A stretch of 64,000 nucleotides of DNA from Xanthostigma xanthostigma (GCA_963575645.1 OY754465.1:6200001-6264000); one strand, 5' to 3'. Numbered from the stretch's first letter, positions 45,978 to 57,425 are shown. The notes: generated by a model not told the origin, from the letters alone. Numbers and translations are program-made.

Positions 45978-46920
45978 GGCATAACATTGTTGCTAATCTA
46001 TCGCGAGTGCAGTAAACAACAATTTAAAACTCATTAAAATGAAGAATGACGTCAGAAATAGTTCTGTAAAATATACATATATATATTTTTCTGTGCATGT
46101 GTGATTTTCAATGTTACACATAATATGAAAGTTACTTTTTTTACACCTCAAGGAAAGAACGAATTTTGAGCTCCCACTTCAAAATGATAATTTCATTTTA
46201 AAAGTTCCATTATTTTATATGATATCTGTATATATATTTTATTTTGAATAAGTTATTTTATTTTTTTGTTTCTTACCCATTTTTATATAAACATGAAACA
46301 TTCACACCAGACACTCATAAACAGGTTGGTAGATATGTATTGTATCTATATTATTTAAAACAATTAATAAATAATAACAATTATAAGCGTTTTATTTAAT
46401 AATATATTATTCATACGTAACCTAATAGTATATATATAATATTTCTTATTTTTGTTGTACACTGTATTTATTGGCAAATTTTCTACATTTTATAAATATC
46501 TAATATTTGATTATATTTGTCATTAAAGACATTTAATTTAATAATAAATAAGTCCAATTTATATACATATATATGTATGTACAGTTCTATTAAATAACTA
46601 AATATCTTGATCACAGCACCGATTATATACCATTTTTATTAGATAATTTTTTTTATTTTTGGACGAGGATTATATCAAATATTATTTCATTTAAAAACAC
46701 TCAATATACGATAATAGAGGTTATAAAAGCTCTGCTCTACATTCTTGCGCAGTACCTCAAAAACCGACACAGTTTCAGTTATCTTCTGCGCAAGACAGAC
46801 GCAAAGAGGTTGGAACAGAGCTAAAACATGTACTAAAAATTTTAAGCAGCAGTGGCGCACAGACCCCTTTTTTCATGACTGGGGAGATTTGAGTTACAGA
46901 GGCGTTAAATGCAAAATATA
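45978..46920. other. No gene seen
   Basis: AT-rich intergenic DNA. CTTGCGCAG near 46744 and CTGCGCAAGACAG near 46788 faintly recall family 5. Confidence 0.45.
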
Positions 46921-47118
46921 CAGGGCCCGATCCAGCTATTTCGCCGCTCCGGGCAAAATAATATTTGCCGCCTTTTACCCATGCGTTGTTCCATAGATGG
47001 TGTAATTTTTTTTTGTTTAACCATCTTTCAAATTTTCGCCGCCGACGCCGCGCCGCCCTCAATTTTGCCGCCCCGGGCAATTTCCCGGTTTGCCCCCCCC
47101 CCCCTAGATCGGGCTTTG
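46921..47118. mobile_element. hAT-like MITE with perfect 8-bp target duplication
   Basis: The ends CAGGGCCCGATC and GATCGGGCTTTG are flanked by AAAATATA on both sides. GC-rich CCGCC motifs and a 13-base C run (47092-47104) lie inside. 198 bp. Confidence 0.85.
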
Positions 47119-47326
47119 AAAATATATTACATATCAAGGTAAGTAGTACATACTTTATTTTAATAACAATAGATGTTTTTTAGCCTAGAGGCTTTATGCA
47201 AGAATCCTACTAGCGCCGCTAGTGGGTAATAAAGAATTATTTAACTCATTTTTTTATGGGAATCGTGAAATGTTTCTATGGCGATAAGTCAAAAACTAGT
47301 TGGCCATGATGTGTCAAAAAAAAAAA

Positions 47327-47600
47327 CCCTTTGCACTCCGGGAGTGCCGGCAGAAGTGAAAACTTGAATATTAACGTCTTACGAATTTTCGATCAAAATG
47401 GTTTGTATCATAGATTGCATTTTTATGTACGATATTTCAACGCTAGATGTCTAACGTTGTATAAATAAAAGTTTTCGTCTTACGCATTTTCGATCAGGAC
47501 ACGTGACCCTGTCGCAAATATATGCCCTGACGCGAGTTTAACATTTTTTACCCATTACAAAAAAAGTGTACAACGCCGCTAAAGAAGTTTTCACTTCAAA
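47327..47600. repeat. Repeat family 6, copy B
   Basis: GCACTCCGGGAGTGCC and GTACGATATTTCAACGCTAG match 55639-55882 directly and 31219-31482 inversely. Confidence 0.78.
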
Positions 47601-48104
47601 AATGTAATAAGGAAAACTGCTGTTAATTTTATATACAATAAAATTCGGATTGTAAACTATTATATAAATAGCATAACATAAAAGGTACGTTAGAATTATT
47701 TATTTATCAATTGTGACATACTATATGTATATAAATAATTAATTTGTTTACACTGACATCGTAACGTCAAATTATGGTGCCAATGATCTTTATTTTTCTA
47801 AAATCGCCTTCAGCGCAACAGCCCGGAACACAACAAACATTTGCAGATCGTTTAGTTTTGCCTATGTTTTCTTTGTAATTAAAAAAACTATAACTATTTT
47901 CACTGACGTACGGAAAATTAGAGTGAAGTTTCCCCTAGTGTTCACCACTAACGCTCGCACCGAAAAATTTGTAACTCCGCCTCCTTGCACATAACCTACT
48001 AGGTAAAAGGTCAATATTATAATTATTAGTAACCAGAACCCATTGCAGTATTTTTGGTGAAAGAATATACATGAATTTTTATACTATAGCTGCGAATAGT
48101 TACA
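47601..48104. other. No gene seen
   Basis: Intergenic sequence without clear features. Confidence 0.45.
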
Positions 48105-48466
48105 TCTATACTAATACTAATATAATATAAAGCTGAAGAGTTTGTTTGTTTGGTTGAACGCGCTAATCTCAGAAACTACTGGTTCGAATTGAAAAAAAAT
48201 TTTTTTGTTGGAAAGCCTATTTATCAAGGAAGGCTATAGGTTATATAATATCACGCTACGACCAATAGGAGCGGAGCATCAATGAAACATGTTTCAAAGT
48301 GTAACTCAAATTTTGTACGTCCGACAAAAACTTTTAAACGGTAACTCCGATCATCATGAAATTTGGATACAACATTCATCTCGGTAAACTAAGATGAATG
48401 TACGTACTCATGTCCCTCTCCTCATTCGTTCTTTTGCACCCAGGTGAAACCGGGCGGGACCGCTAG
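48105..48466 (+). mobile_element. Non-autonomous Helitron, full length
   Basis: Starts TCTATACTAATACTAATATA, then GCTGAAGAGTTTGTTTG. It ends GGTGAAACCGGGCGGGACCG-CTAG, flanked by A and T. 362 bp, no coding capacity. Confidence 0.88.
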
Positions 48467-49161
48467 TATATTATAAAAGTGGTTAGTTCATGTTTCAAGA
48501 ATCTTGCGGAAATCAAAGAGCGCGTGTTAAACACTTTGCTCGTATTTCGTCTTGCAAAGCTCGCGTCAAAAAACTGCTTTTGAGGCGAGAGTCAATATGA
48601 GACGAGCCACAGCGAGCATAGTGTTTACAGAGACTAGGCATAATATGTAATTTCGGGATAGGATAACATTAAATTCATTGTTAAATTATTGTAACTAAAA
48701 TAATATGATATATTATTTCATTTTGTGTAATTATTGATATATTGTGTCGTTTAATATTTTTGCAGATCGTGTTTATGACAATAAATATGTAGGTACTTAT
48801 TTTTATAACGTTCTGTTTTATTAGAGAATATTTAATACTGTTCCATAAAGATATTACTGCATCCTACTGGAACATATAACATTTTTATTAGGTATTTAGC
48901 TTTGTAATAATATTTTATAGTGTCACAACATAGCTTTAGAAGACTTTAATTTTTAACAGTATGTATATAAACACACATAATATTTAACATTTAATTATTT
49001 AATCTTACGATCTTATTAATTATAAAAATTTACTAATTTAATTCAAGTCATTTGTCAAACTAACTAAAATAATTTTCAATTGATTTAAAAATTGCTTAAA
49101 AATGTTATTTTTAATTATGATTTGTATCAAATATACGAAATAGCGTTAATTAGGGTCTAGG
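48467..49161. other. No gene seen
   Basis: AT-rich intergenic sequence. Confidence 0.45.
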
Positions 49162-49747
49162 CCATAGATATATATAGGTATATATTTAATAGATTGCGGA
49201 TACACTAGCGCCTCCTGTACCTTTTAGAAGCCATTTTGTACGTGGAAAACGCCGTAAAAAGCGCGCGAGATTCAAAAATATTAATTATTTTTATTGAGAA
49301 AAACGACAAAACTCACAGTAAACAGTGATATTTCGCTCCAAAACCTATTTGTATACTGAAACGTTTCAAAAATTACAAAATTGAGCATAAACATAATGTA
49401 AAAGTAAATTTTAAATTGCCAATTTGGCATCAAGGTTGGCAAACATTGATGCCAATCTGACAGTGTAAAATGTTCTAAGCTTTTATATTATATTTATGCT
49501 CAGTTTTGTAATTTTTGAAACGTTTCAATATAAAAATAGGTTTTGGAGCGAAATATCACTGTTTACTGCGAGTTTTATTGTTTTTCCATTAACATCATAT
49601 TATAGAATATTTAGTCTTTTTGAATCCCGCGCGCATTTTACGGCGTTTTCCACGTACAAAATGGCTTTCATATGGCTTCTAATTGGAACCATTCCGGACA
49701 ATGCTCAAGGAAAGGCATCCGCTATCTATTAATATATATATCTATGG
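49162..49747. mobile_element. Long-TIR palindrome, family 4, copy C
   Basis: Starts CCATAGATATATATA and ends TATATATCTATGG. It is palindromic throughout and collinear with 16017-16606. Confidence 0.85.
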
Positions 49748-49842
49748 TTTAGGCTCTAGGGAAACAACAGACGAGACGAATTTTTCAGAGTCAGTTACGG
49801 ACTGTGTACTTTTTGATTGGATAAACGACAAGACGCGAAGGT

Positions 49843-50142
49843 ATAGTATGCGCCACGGATCTAAAAGGTTCGGAAGTTAGTCACAAAAGCACATATTAGA
49901 GCCGTTGTGACTCCCACCAGATACCGACTCAGAACGTGCGCTCGTCGGTGATTGGCCGTGATCGCTCGTTGCCTTTGTCACTCGTCGCTTTCCTGCTTTA
50001 AAGGACAGTCGAGTACGCTATTGTCAAGTTGTTATTGTTATTTCAGTTTTGTTGAGGTGCGAGTTTGTAGTTTTTCAACAGACTGTACAAGCGCAAGCCC
50101 GCATTCGCATCTGACTTCCGAGCCTTTTAGATTCGTGGCGAT
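49843..50142. mobile_element. MITE family 1, copy E
   Basis: Collinear with 18050 and 19436 with short internal deletions. The right end is degraded (GTGGCGATAC). Confidence 0.82.
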
Positions 50143-50625
50143 ACAAAGTTATGGCCATTTGAGTAGTCAATTCGGCAAAAACAGCGTCGTCTGCTATGAC
50201 ACATTATGTCGAAGAAATAATATTTGACTGTCCTTTAACAAGCATTTGCAATGAAAATTCATTCCATTCAGAGCTATTTCTTTGTATCTTTATTTTTCGA
50301 TTTAATGAGTAGACTATATGAAAGGTTTTCTTACTAGGTATGACTCAAAAGATGAGGTGCCAGACTGTCCTGAACCACTTATTTGCAGGTTATGTCAAAA
50401 CACATATTGCCACTGTTCCTAAAAGTAGTGGTCTCTAATATAAAAGATATATATTTTTGTGAATTCATTTCAATTTCAATATCTTATAAACTATTACGTT
50501 TGGCATCTTCATTTAATTAAATTCTAAAATTGTAAATATACACATTGATTATCCTACACCTGCACAGGATGTCTGTGGCGTGATTTAACACTCGATTGTC
50601 TAGAGTTAGCTTCTTTAACTTCGTG
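50143..50625 (-). other. mGluR: Probable mGluR 3' UTR
   Basis: No gene is seen in this AT-rich stretch downstream of the mGluR stop. A minus-strand AATAAA lies at 50294-50289, 332 bases after the stop, and could be the polyadenylation signal. Confidence 0.4.
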
Positions 50626-51045
50626 CTATAAAGTCACATCTTTATCGTTATGCGTAATAAGAGGTCCGTTGCCGACATTTGTTGTAGCGCTACGATTATT
50701 ATTAGCGACAGCTGCGTTATTTATCTTTGCGGTCGGATCAGGAACTATGCTGCTCGTTAATACAGCTATGGTTTGCGTAGAACTGTCAACCAGAATTGGA
50801 ATGGCCGTACCGTTTTTCTTCTTTTCCGAAAGTTCCATGTCTTTATCGGAAAATTCTTGTGAACTGGGAACGTGTTTTTCGATTTTTTCTTTTTGGTTAC
50901 ACGTAGCTGCTGTAACCATTACGGCCGCCATCATACTTCCACCTCCACTTCCCGTGGTCCCGGAACTTTTGTTGATGGCACTGTATCTAGTCGGCATCAT
51001 ACTTTGGCGAATATTGCGTTCCGGTCGAATTAAAATTATGTACAA
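50626..51045 (-). CDS. mGluR: mGluR last exon: end of TM7 and cytoplasmic tail
   Basis: The exon opens after TTTTCAG with LYIILIRPERNIRQSMM. It encodes a Ser/Thr/Asn-rich tail of about 120 residues and stops at TAG 50628-50626. The C-terminal VTL fits a class II PDZ ligand (hydrophobic-x-hydrophobic), which is an inference. Confidence 0.95.
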   Translation of the reverse strand: MYIILIRPERNIRQSMMPTRYSAINKSSGTTGSGGGSMMAAVMVTAATCNQKEKIEKHVPSSQEFSDKDMELSEKKKNGTAIPILVDSSTQTIAVLTSSIVPDPTAKINNAAVANNNRSATTNVGNGPLITHNDKDVTL

Positions 51046-54000
51046 CTGAAAATAAGATTCAGATACGATATTTAAGCATGGTATATTATTTAATAGGTTC
51101 GTTCCAAGCAGCCGTGAACGGTAATAAAACCGTACACAGTCTTGTCACTGCGCAAGATTAATTTGCGCACTAGCTCAAAAATCGATACTGCGCAAGACAG
51201 TCTTGCGCAGTAACAAGACTGTGTACGGTTTTATTACCGTTGCTTGGAACGAACTTAATATTGTAGTTGGGTTATGAATGCGGTTTACCTTTGGAGAAAA
51301 AAGACAGGCTATGGTAACGCTGGCCGATAAGCTGATTGTTACTGACATACTTGTTATACGGAGAGGAACGTGATTCGCTGTACCGAAGTATAAAGGAACA
51401 AAGGCCAGCCAAATGACACAAGTTGTGTACATTGTAAAACCTGGAATCAAAACAAGCAATATTAACTTTAATAATAAAATCTAATAAATAAATAAATTTT
51501 ATTTATTGAAGAGTTCTAATCAGACGTTAATCAAAGATTTGAAAATCTAATAAATATAACAATATTGTAACGAAACGCCACTGGAGGCGGCGGCAGTGCA
51601 TTGCGTCAGAGCCGCGTAGACAACAATGGTCGCATTGTTGTCGGAATCGCATAGACAACAATGCGCGCATTGTTACACTCGTTGTCTTCGGAACCATAGA
51701 AGAATGTCGAAGAATGTTCAATGATGCCCCTGAAGAACTCACGGTTGCCAACTTGACGGTTTTCCCCCTAAATTTGGGGGGATAAAATGTAGAATGGGAT
51801 TTTTTAGGGCCGTAATATTTTTAGGGGTAATTTTAGGAACACAAAAAACTTAATTTTTTGACGTGATAACGTCTTATAAATTGATGAATCACCAATCTTA
51901 TAAATTGATAAAACACCGGCTGCATGCACGAAAAAGTGTAACGTTCCTAACGGTCGTAACGTTCCTAACGCGTAACGTTCCTAACGCGTAACGTTCCTAA
52001 CGCGTAACGTTCCGCCTGACCCTGTGCGTGCTTTTTGCTAATTTCTCGCTCAATTTAAATCAGATCGGTTTGAAACCAGTCTTAAACGAAAGAGGAGAAC
52101 ATTTTACATAGATTTCGTATAACAGAATTTGCCTAAACAGTTTTTTTATACAAATTTATATAGAAAAATAGCTGTATAAATGCAACATGAAAACGGCTGC
52201 ATTTCTAATGTTTAATTCAATTTTTTGACATTAGTATTTTGTGAAATGCAACGCCTTCTAAGTTAAGTATTGGAATAACTAATTATTATTAGAACATAAT
52301 ACTTTGACAGTTGCAAACGTCACTTTTGACATTTCTTATCATTCCGACACCAAGGATAAGCGGATTGAAACCAAATTTTGGGAGGTTTAGGTTATGTATT
52401 ACGGAATACGTTATCACGTAAAACTATCGTCCGTAAACCGACTTTACAGACAACCAATTTTTTTTTTATCAGACAGATGAAATGCAAAACCGACTCATTG
52501 TTAAATATCTGTTTACTAAGTAGTAACTTAAGTCCTAATAATATAGTATTATAGTAACATTATGTGACGCTCGGTCTCCTTCAATAGCAGAATATCGCCG
52601 TCAAAGCGGCACACTTTGTTGAAGATAAGTTAACAATGAATTCCAATTATTGTAACTGTAAAACAATCTTTTTTTATTGTTAGACCGTCATAAACAAAAC
52701 TTCAAAAGTTTGACACGATGGCTGAAGCCGTCGTATACTACGGAACGTTTTATAGCCAGACGGATGTAGCAGTCTATTTTCCAGTGTAGAATACATACCC
52801 TGTGTGCTTTGTGTCACCGTACAAATATCTACAAGGCAATATTGTCACAACATAACAACTTATAAAAGTAATTCAATTTCAAACATATGAAAAAAACTAT
52901 AGTGTCAAATTTGGAACAAAACTGAATTTTTAAGTGTCCGTCAAAGTGTTAACTTATCTTCAACAAAGTTTGCCGCTTTAACGACGGTATTCACTATTCT
53001 GTTATATAAGGAGACCGACATATCTTTACGAAGTAAAACAATTATTTTTTATGGAATTTATAGGGATATTTCAATGGTTGGGGGGGAAGATTTTTAGGAG
53101 TTGGCAACCCTGGAAGAACTTATATAAACAGCGCTAGCGTGGATGGCGAGGCAGTCAGTTACGAGTCAGTGCAAAAAAAGTGAATTATACACAAAATCTC
53201 GCGAATAAAAAACGATATCGATTTCGTTATTGAGCCAATCGAAGTGTAATAACGTCAGTGTGATCCAAAAGGATCTAAATGGATCCAACATGTCTGATAC
53301 TGAATTTCTGGTATCGATTGAATGGTTGAAAACTATAAACAAATAAAATTGTCGACCAATTTTTTTCAGACTATATATTGACAGAAATAAAATAATTATA
53401 AATCAATAATACAAAATATGACGTTTCGATCTGGATAATAATTCATAATTTTTCATAATTTGCGATAATTAACTTCTGCGTTCTATTATAAAATAAGTAG
53501 ATTTTACTAATTATTTTTTTTATATTTTTAGATATTTTTGAAGAAGATCTAAACCCAGATCGAAACGTCATATTTTGTATTATTGATAATTTTTAACCGA
53601 CGAAAAACAAAAACGGAGGAGGTTCTCAAGTCGACGCGTATATTTTTTTTTTTTTTATTTTTTTTTTTTTTATATATGACCACGCATAACTTTTTACAGA
53701 GTAGTCCGATTTTGATAAATATTTTTTTGTTTGAAAGGGTATACCCCGAAGTTGGTCCCATATAAATTTGGTAAAAAAATTCCAACCCTAAGGGTAGGAA
53801 AACAGGGGATGATTGATTGTTTACTCACTGATTGTAATGTATGACCACACATAACTTTTTACAGAGTAGTCCGATTTTGATAATTATTTTTTTATTGGAT
53901 AGGGTATACCTCGAGGTTGGTCTCATATAAATTTGGAAAAAAAATTCCTACTCTAAGGGTGGGAAAATAAGGGTGATTTATTGTTCACTTACAGATTTTC

Positions 54001-56079
54001 ATGCTGAGTTGTGTATTACAATTATAAATTATATAGCCACAAAAAATTATAAAATAAAAACTTTTTAACAAAAAAATTAAACCGCCGAAAAACTGAAAAG
54101 CAAAAAATAATAAATCTTTTTATTTAACTAAGTTCTATTTAAGTAGTTGAACGTATGTGACAATCTAGTATATCTAAGTAATTTTGAGTCGGCGTCAAAC
54201 AACCAATGAACAAAGATCACTAAAAGAAATAACCAAATCAAATTAGAGAACTCTCGTGAACTCTCAGAGATTTCCGGCGAAGGATTGTTGACGCCGACTC
54301 AAAATTACTTAGATATACTAGATTGTCACATACGTTCAACTACTTAAATAGAACTTAGTTAAATAAAAAGATTTATTATTTTTTGCTTTTCAGTTTTTCG
54401 GCGGTTTAATTTTTTTGTTAAAAAGTTTTTTATTTGTATCAATATAGAGTCTGAAAAAAATTAATCGACAATTTTATTTATTTGAAGAGGTCTATTCAGA
54501 CGTTAATCAAAGATTTGAAAACTATAAGTGCTTGAAAACTATTCTGGATATTATTAAAGAACTTACCGATGTGTTTTGATTCGTTAAATGCCTCGGGTAT
54601 TTTCCTGGTGAGAACGGCGTAAACTGTGCAAACGACGATTAGTACGATTGGGTAAGTGAATGCAATCATGTAGGAGGCGTCGATATATGACGAACAGACG
54701 AGAAGATTGTCTTCACGGGTTGGATAGTGATGCATCGCTCGTGCCGGAGATACCAACATCCATGCGAAGTTTACAAGTAACTGGAAACAACGATTATAAA
54801 ATATCTTTGACCTATTCGGGATTTTCGAGATTTGACAGAGGGGTCAACTGTCAAATTTTCGTTGACAGAATTGTTGACAGCGAGTGTAGTGGATACATCA
54901 GTAAGTAGGATATAGTTACGTATATCATTTGAAATGTAGAACTGCAAGATATGTTAATTTAAAACGGTTAGTAATAATCGTTCCAGTTAATAACGCGACG
55001 TTTGCATTTTGAATGATATAAATATATGTGTATTTGGAAGGAAGAAGTCTGGTGGTGCACGCACGTGGCTATGCCAGCGCGAGCTGGCGTAGGTCGATGT
55101 TGGTATTGTAAATAAATGATTATTAACTCAAATTCAATGGTTTTACTAATTTAAAAGAACCTGATTAACCACCAACACTACACGAGAATGAACTCTTGCG
55201 GAAATACTCGACGATATGACGACCCAGAAATATTAATAGATGTTATTGACAACTGTCAAATCTCGAAAATCCCGTCCCGTCCATGAAGTACTCAAGAAAA
55301 ATTATTTTTCACCTATAATTTTCTCAGCTACCTTCCCACTGAACTTTGGAAAATTTGATTTTGACAGCTCGATAAATTGATAGATTTGCATTTTCGAAAA
55401 AAAAGTTTCCAACGAAAGTTGTATTTTTTTAATCAAAATACGTCATAAAAATGGGGGCTGCTATTTAAAAAATTCGACTTACCTCCACCCTCTGAGAAGG
55501 GTTGGGAGTAAGGGGGATGATTGTGCCCCCGAACGATGTCTCCCTAACAACCGTACAACTTTTGTAGGAAACTTTTTTTTTAATCCCACTGTTCTCAAAA
55601 GGTTAAAATGGATCACCACGTATATTAATAAAAAAAAAAGGTTTCCACTCCGGGAGTGCCAGCATAAGTGAAAACTTGAATATTAAGATCAAAATGGTTT
55701 GTATCATAGATAGCATTTTTTTATGTACGATATTTCAACGCTAGATGTCTAACGTTGTATAAATAAAAGTTTCCGTCTTACGCACACGTGACCGATCAGG
55801 ACACGTGACCTGACGGCGAGTTTAAGATTTTTTACCCATTACAAAAAAAGTGTTCAACGCCGCTAAAGAATTTTTCACTTCAAAAAACATCATCATATTA
55901 TTATCGTTAGACAAACCTGGACAGCGACTAAACCAGTGCATATGAACAGTTGAGACCGGGGAGAAATGAAACTTGGTCGTTTGGCGGAACGTTTGCCAGC
56001 GTTGAATATTCTCGAAATTCGATTAGTTTTGGTGAAGAGAGATGCGTAGACAACGGTGAAACAAAAACCCGCCCCGAAT
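50626..56079 (-). CDS. mGluR: Metabotropic glutamate receptor, C-terminal half (partial)
   Basis: Four minus-strand exons join in frame: 56079-55917, 54780-54567, 51440-51289 and 51045-50626. They encode the end of TM3 through TM7 and the cytoplasmic tail of a class C GPCR. Diagnostic pieces are FTKTNRISRIFNAGKRSAKR with FISPRSQ (IL2), MHHYPTREDNLLVCSSYID (ECL2), VYAVLTRKIPEAFNESKHIG (TM5-IL3), TTCVIWLAFVPLYFGT (TM6) and the TM7 SPKLY motif. The tail is Ser/Asn-rich and ends NDKDVTL. The family senses glutamate at synapses and couples to G proteins; the close match to the single fly mGluR suggests the Gi/o-type receptor. The ligand-binding domain, Cys-rich region and TM1-TM2 exons are outside the window or unseen. 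I see no frameshift. Confidence 0.95.
51095..51255. mobile_element. MITE family 5, copy C (last mGluR intron)
   Basis: 161 bp with AGGTTCGTTCCAAGCAG and CTTGGAACGAACT ends, flanked by TAAT on both sides. It makes up two thirds of the 243-bp intron 51046-51288. Confidence 0.85.
51289..51440 (-). CDS. mGluR: mGluR exon: TM6 and most of TM7
   Basis: The acceptor is TTCCAG. The exon encodes FTMYTTCVIWLAFVPLYFGT and the TM7 SVTISLSASVTIACLFSPK. The donor GTAAAC splits the SPKLY motif between this and the last exon. Confidence 0.95.
51857..52465. mobile_element. Family 7, copy B
   Basis: Inverted relative to 37131-37654. It has a local duplication of the GCGTAACGTTCCTAAC motif (about 51945-52005). 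Confidence 0.85.
52566..53022. mobile_element. TIR element nested in the hAT
   Basis: CGGTCTCCTTCAATAGCAGA at the left and TATATAAGGAGACCG at the right. GTTGAAGATAAGTTAAC and its inverse lie inside. The arms are about 70 bp. Confidence 0.8.
53338..53600. repeat. Inverted fragments of the 26409-26627 insertion family
   Basis: AATTGTCGACCAATTTTTTTC at 53348 is inverted. TGAAGAAGATCT with GATCGAAACGTCATATTTTG at 53538 is direct. Together they form an imperfect foldback. Confidence 0.65.
53675..54000. repeat. 163-bp tandem duplication
   Basis: GACCACRCATAACTTTTTAC recurs at 53678 and 53841, followed each time by AGAGTAGTCCGATTTTGATA. A T-rich tract precedes it. Confidence 0.85.
54056..54430. 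repeat. Perfect 143-bp inverted repeat (mGluR intron)
   Basis: Arms 54056-54198 and 54288-54430 are identical inverses with no mismatch that I can find. The spacer is 89 bp. The outer ends begin AAAAACTTTTTAACAAAAA. It ends 136 bp from the 54567 exon boundary. Confidence 0.93.
54470..54527. repeat. Direct repeat partner of 51487-51547
   Basis: TTTTATTTATTTGAAGAG and CAGACGTTAATCAAAGATTT occur here and at 51487-51547, flanking most of the 3.1-kb intron. Confidence 0.75.
54567..54780 (-). CDS. mGluR: mGluR exon: TM4 end to IL3
   Basis: The acceptor is TTTCCAG and the donor is GTAAGT. The exon encodes the end of TM4 (LLVNFAWMLV), the conserved ECL2 cysteine in NLLVCSSYIDAS, all of TM5 and the third loop up to ESKHI. 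Confidence 0.95.
54818..55280. mobile_element. TIR element overlapping LTR-like sequence
   Basis: CGGGATTTTCGAGATTTGACA and TGTCAAATCTCGAAAATCCCG are inverted. The interior holds AGTGTAGTGGATACATCA, which recurs near 60813. Confidence 0.75.
55639..55882. repeat. Repeat family 6, copy C
   Basis: It ends only 35 bp from the mGluR exon at 55917, on the donor side. Confidence 0.75.
55917..56079 (-). CDS. mGluR: mGluR exon: TM3 end, IL2, TM4 start
   Basis: The acceptor is TTTTTGCAG. The exon starts one base before a Phe codon and ends at VAVQ in phase 0 before GTTTGT. It encodes FGAGFCFTVVYASL, the basic second loop and the start of TM4. Confidence 0.94.
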
Positions 56080-56203
56080 CTGCAAAAATAAAAATCAGAC
56101 ACAAATCAACATGTAATTCAATTTTTTAAGTATTAGGAAAGCAGGCAATACCAGAGAAAATTTCATTATAATTTTCTTGTAATATATTCTTTAGTAATTT
56201 ATT

Positions 56204-56232
56204 GCACATACCGCTAAACTAGCGGTATGTGC
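56204..56232. repeat. Short perfect hairpin
   Basis: GCACATACCGCT and AGCGGTATGTGC flank a five-base loop. Confidence 0.8.
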
Positions 56233-57061
56233 TTTATTATCGCTTTGTGCGTCAGAGCTGACTTTCGTTCATATAAGAAGTTATATCTAAGTTAATTTCA
56301 CACGAAATCCATTCAAATTGAAGCTTTTTGAAAAGAGGAGATTCTAATCTATAAAACAGAACCATTTTTAAATCAATTCGAGTTCATAAATACTATTAAA
56401 TTTGTAATTGAAAATCTCAAACAGCAGTTGTCGGTTGGTCTGTACGTATGTACGTACGTACGTCACGACTCTACAGATCGCAATTTTGGTCGGATTGCCT
56501 TGGGTTATATTTTATTCACTTTGTTTACTATCAGACCAGAACCCTATTTAAATTCACTAAAATGTGTTCAGTAGTTTAATTTTTATAAACAGTTTTATTT
56601 TATTATTTTTGACAGCTAATAGTTTAAAAAATAATATAATAATTGCTGTGTAAATATAGTGTAATCCATAAAACAAGTGCTACACTTCTATACCGTGATA
56701 ACACCACTACAAGCGTTAGGCCGCCGTGGCGTAATGGTTATGCCGTTGGATCCCCAAGGGCAAGGTCCTGGGTTCGATTCCTTACGAAATCATTGATTGT
56801 TTTTTCTTTTTATTTTGTTTTATTTTATTCCACTTGATATTAATTATATATTATATTATGTATAGTTCTTAATTTTTTTTATTTTTGCAAACTTAAAAAA
56901 AATATTTTTTCAATTTTTAATTATTTATTTCTTTAAATTTTTAAATCTTTTTAAATTTATAAAAAATATTTTTTAATTGTTATTTTTTTATCATACAATG
57001 GAAAATTAGCGGGATGTGCACTTTTGGTCTTGCCAACTATTGTTGAATACTATCAACATAG
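56233..57061. other. No exon seen
   Basis: Contains a GTAC microsatellite (about 56437-56462), the tRNA-like repeat at 56719 and AT-rich DNA. No further mGluR exon was recognised. Confidence 0.45.
56719..56790 (+). repeat. tRNA-like sequence with pol III A and B boxes (possible SINE)
   Basis: A box TGGCGTAATGG and B box GGTTCGATTCC are spaced as in a tRNA. The predicted acceptor strands do not pair, and a T-rich tract follows. It looks like a SINE head or pseudo-tRNA. Confidence 0.45.
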
Positions 57062-57425
57062 TGAAGTGTCGCTCCTGAGCGAGTCGTTCATAATGAACGA
57101 CTCCTTTCTCGGAGCGGAGCAAGTCGCTCTTTTTTTTGTGAATGACTCACTCCGAGCGCCATTGCTCTGTGGTGAGCTGTACTGTTGCATTCGCACATTT
57201 ACAGAGCGCACACAGCACAGGCCAAAGAGGCACTAGTGAATTTTGCACGTACCTACGGAGTTATCTTTGCTGAGTCATTTAATGTTGAATGACACACTGT
57301 AAGTGTAATAGTACTAAGGTTACAGTGACTTAAACCATTCACATTGACGTTGTTGACAAAGATTTAAATAATATTGTAACAATAATTATTGTTAAGCTTT
57401 TATTATAGTTTATGTATAAAATAAA
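57062..57425. mobile_element. Truncated hAT-like copy related to 11922-12504
   Basis: AGTGTCGCTCCTGAGCGAG and CGAGCGCCATTGCTCTG match the inverted 3' part of that element. The outer terminus is degraded. Confidence 0.78.

Larger units (their letters stand above)
51740..53112. mobile_element. hAT-like element with two nested insertions (mGluR intron)
   Basis: The ends CACGGTTGCCAACT and AGTTGGCAACCCTG are flanked by perfect 8-bp duplications GAAGAACT. Inside lie family 7 (51857-52465) and a TIR element (about 52566-53022). Confidence 0.88.
51566..53340. mobile_element. LTR-like remnant split by a hAT element
   Basis: 51566-51739 starts TGTAACGAAACGCC and is interrupted at GAAGAACT. It resumes at 53121 with TATATAAACAGCGC and GAGTCAGTGCAAAAAAAG. 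A TATA-like box and this composition suggest a retroelement LTR, but no second LTR was found. Confidence 0.4.

Noticed and set aside
46775-47142. Overlapping open frames of 77-120 codons
   Set aside because: They overlap a hAT-like MITE with a C run and GC-rich ends, and read on both strands without any domain.
50669-51049. 126-codon open frame on the plus strand
   Set aside because: It is the antisense shadow of the mGluR last exon, whose minus-strand frame fits the receptor tail.
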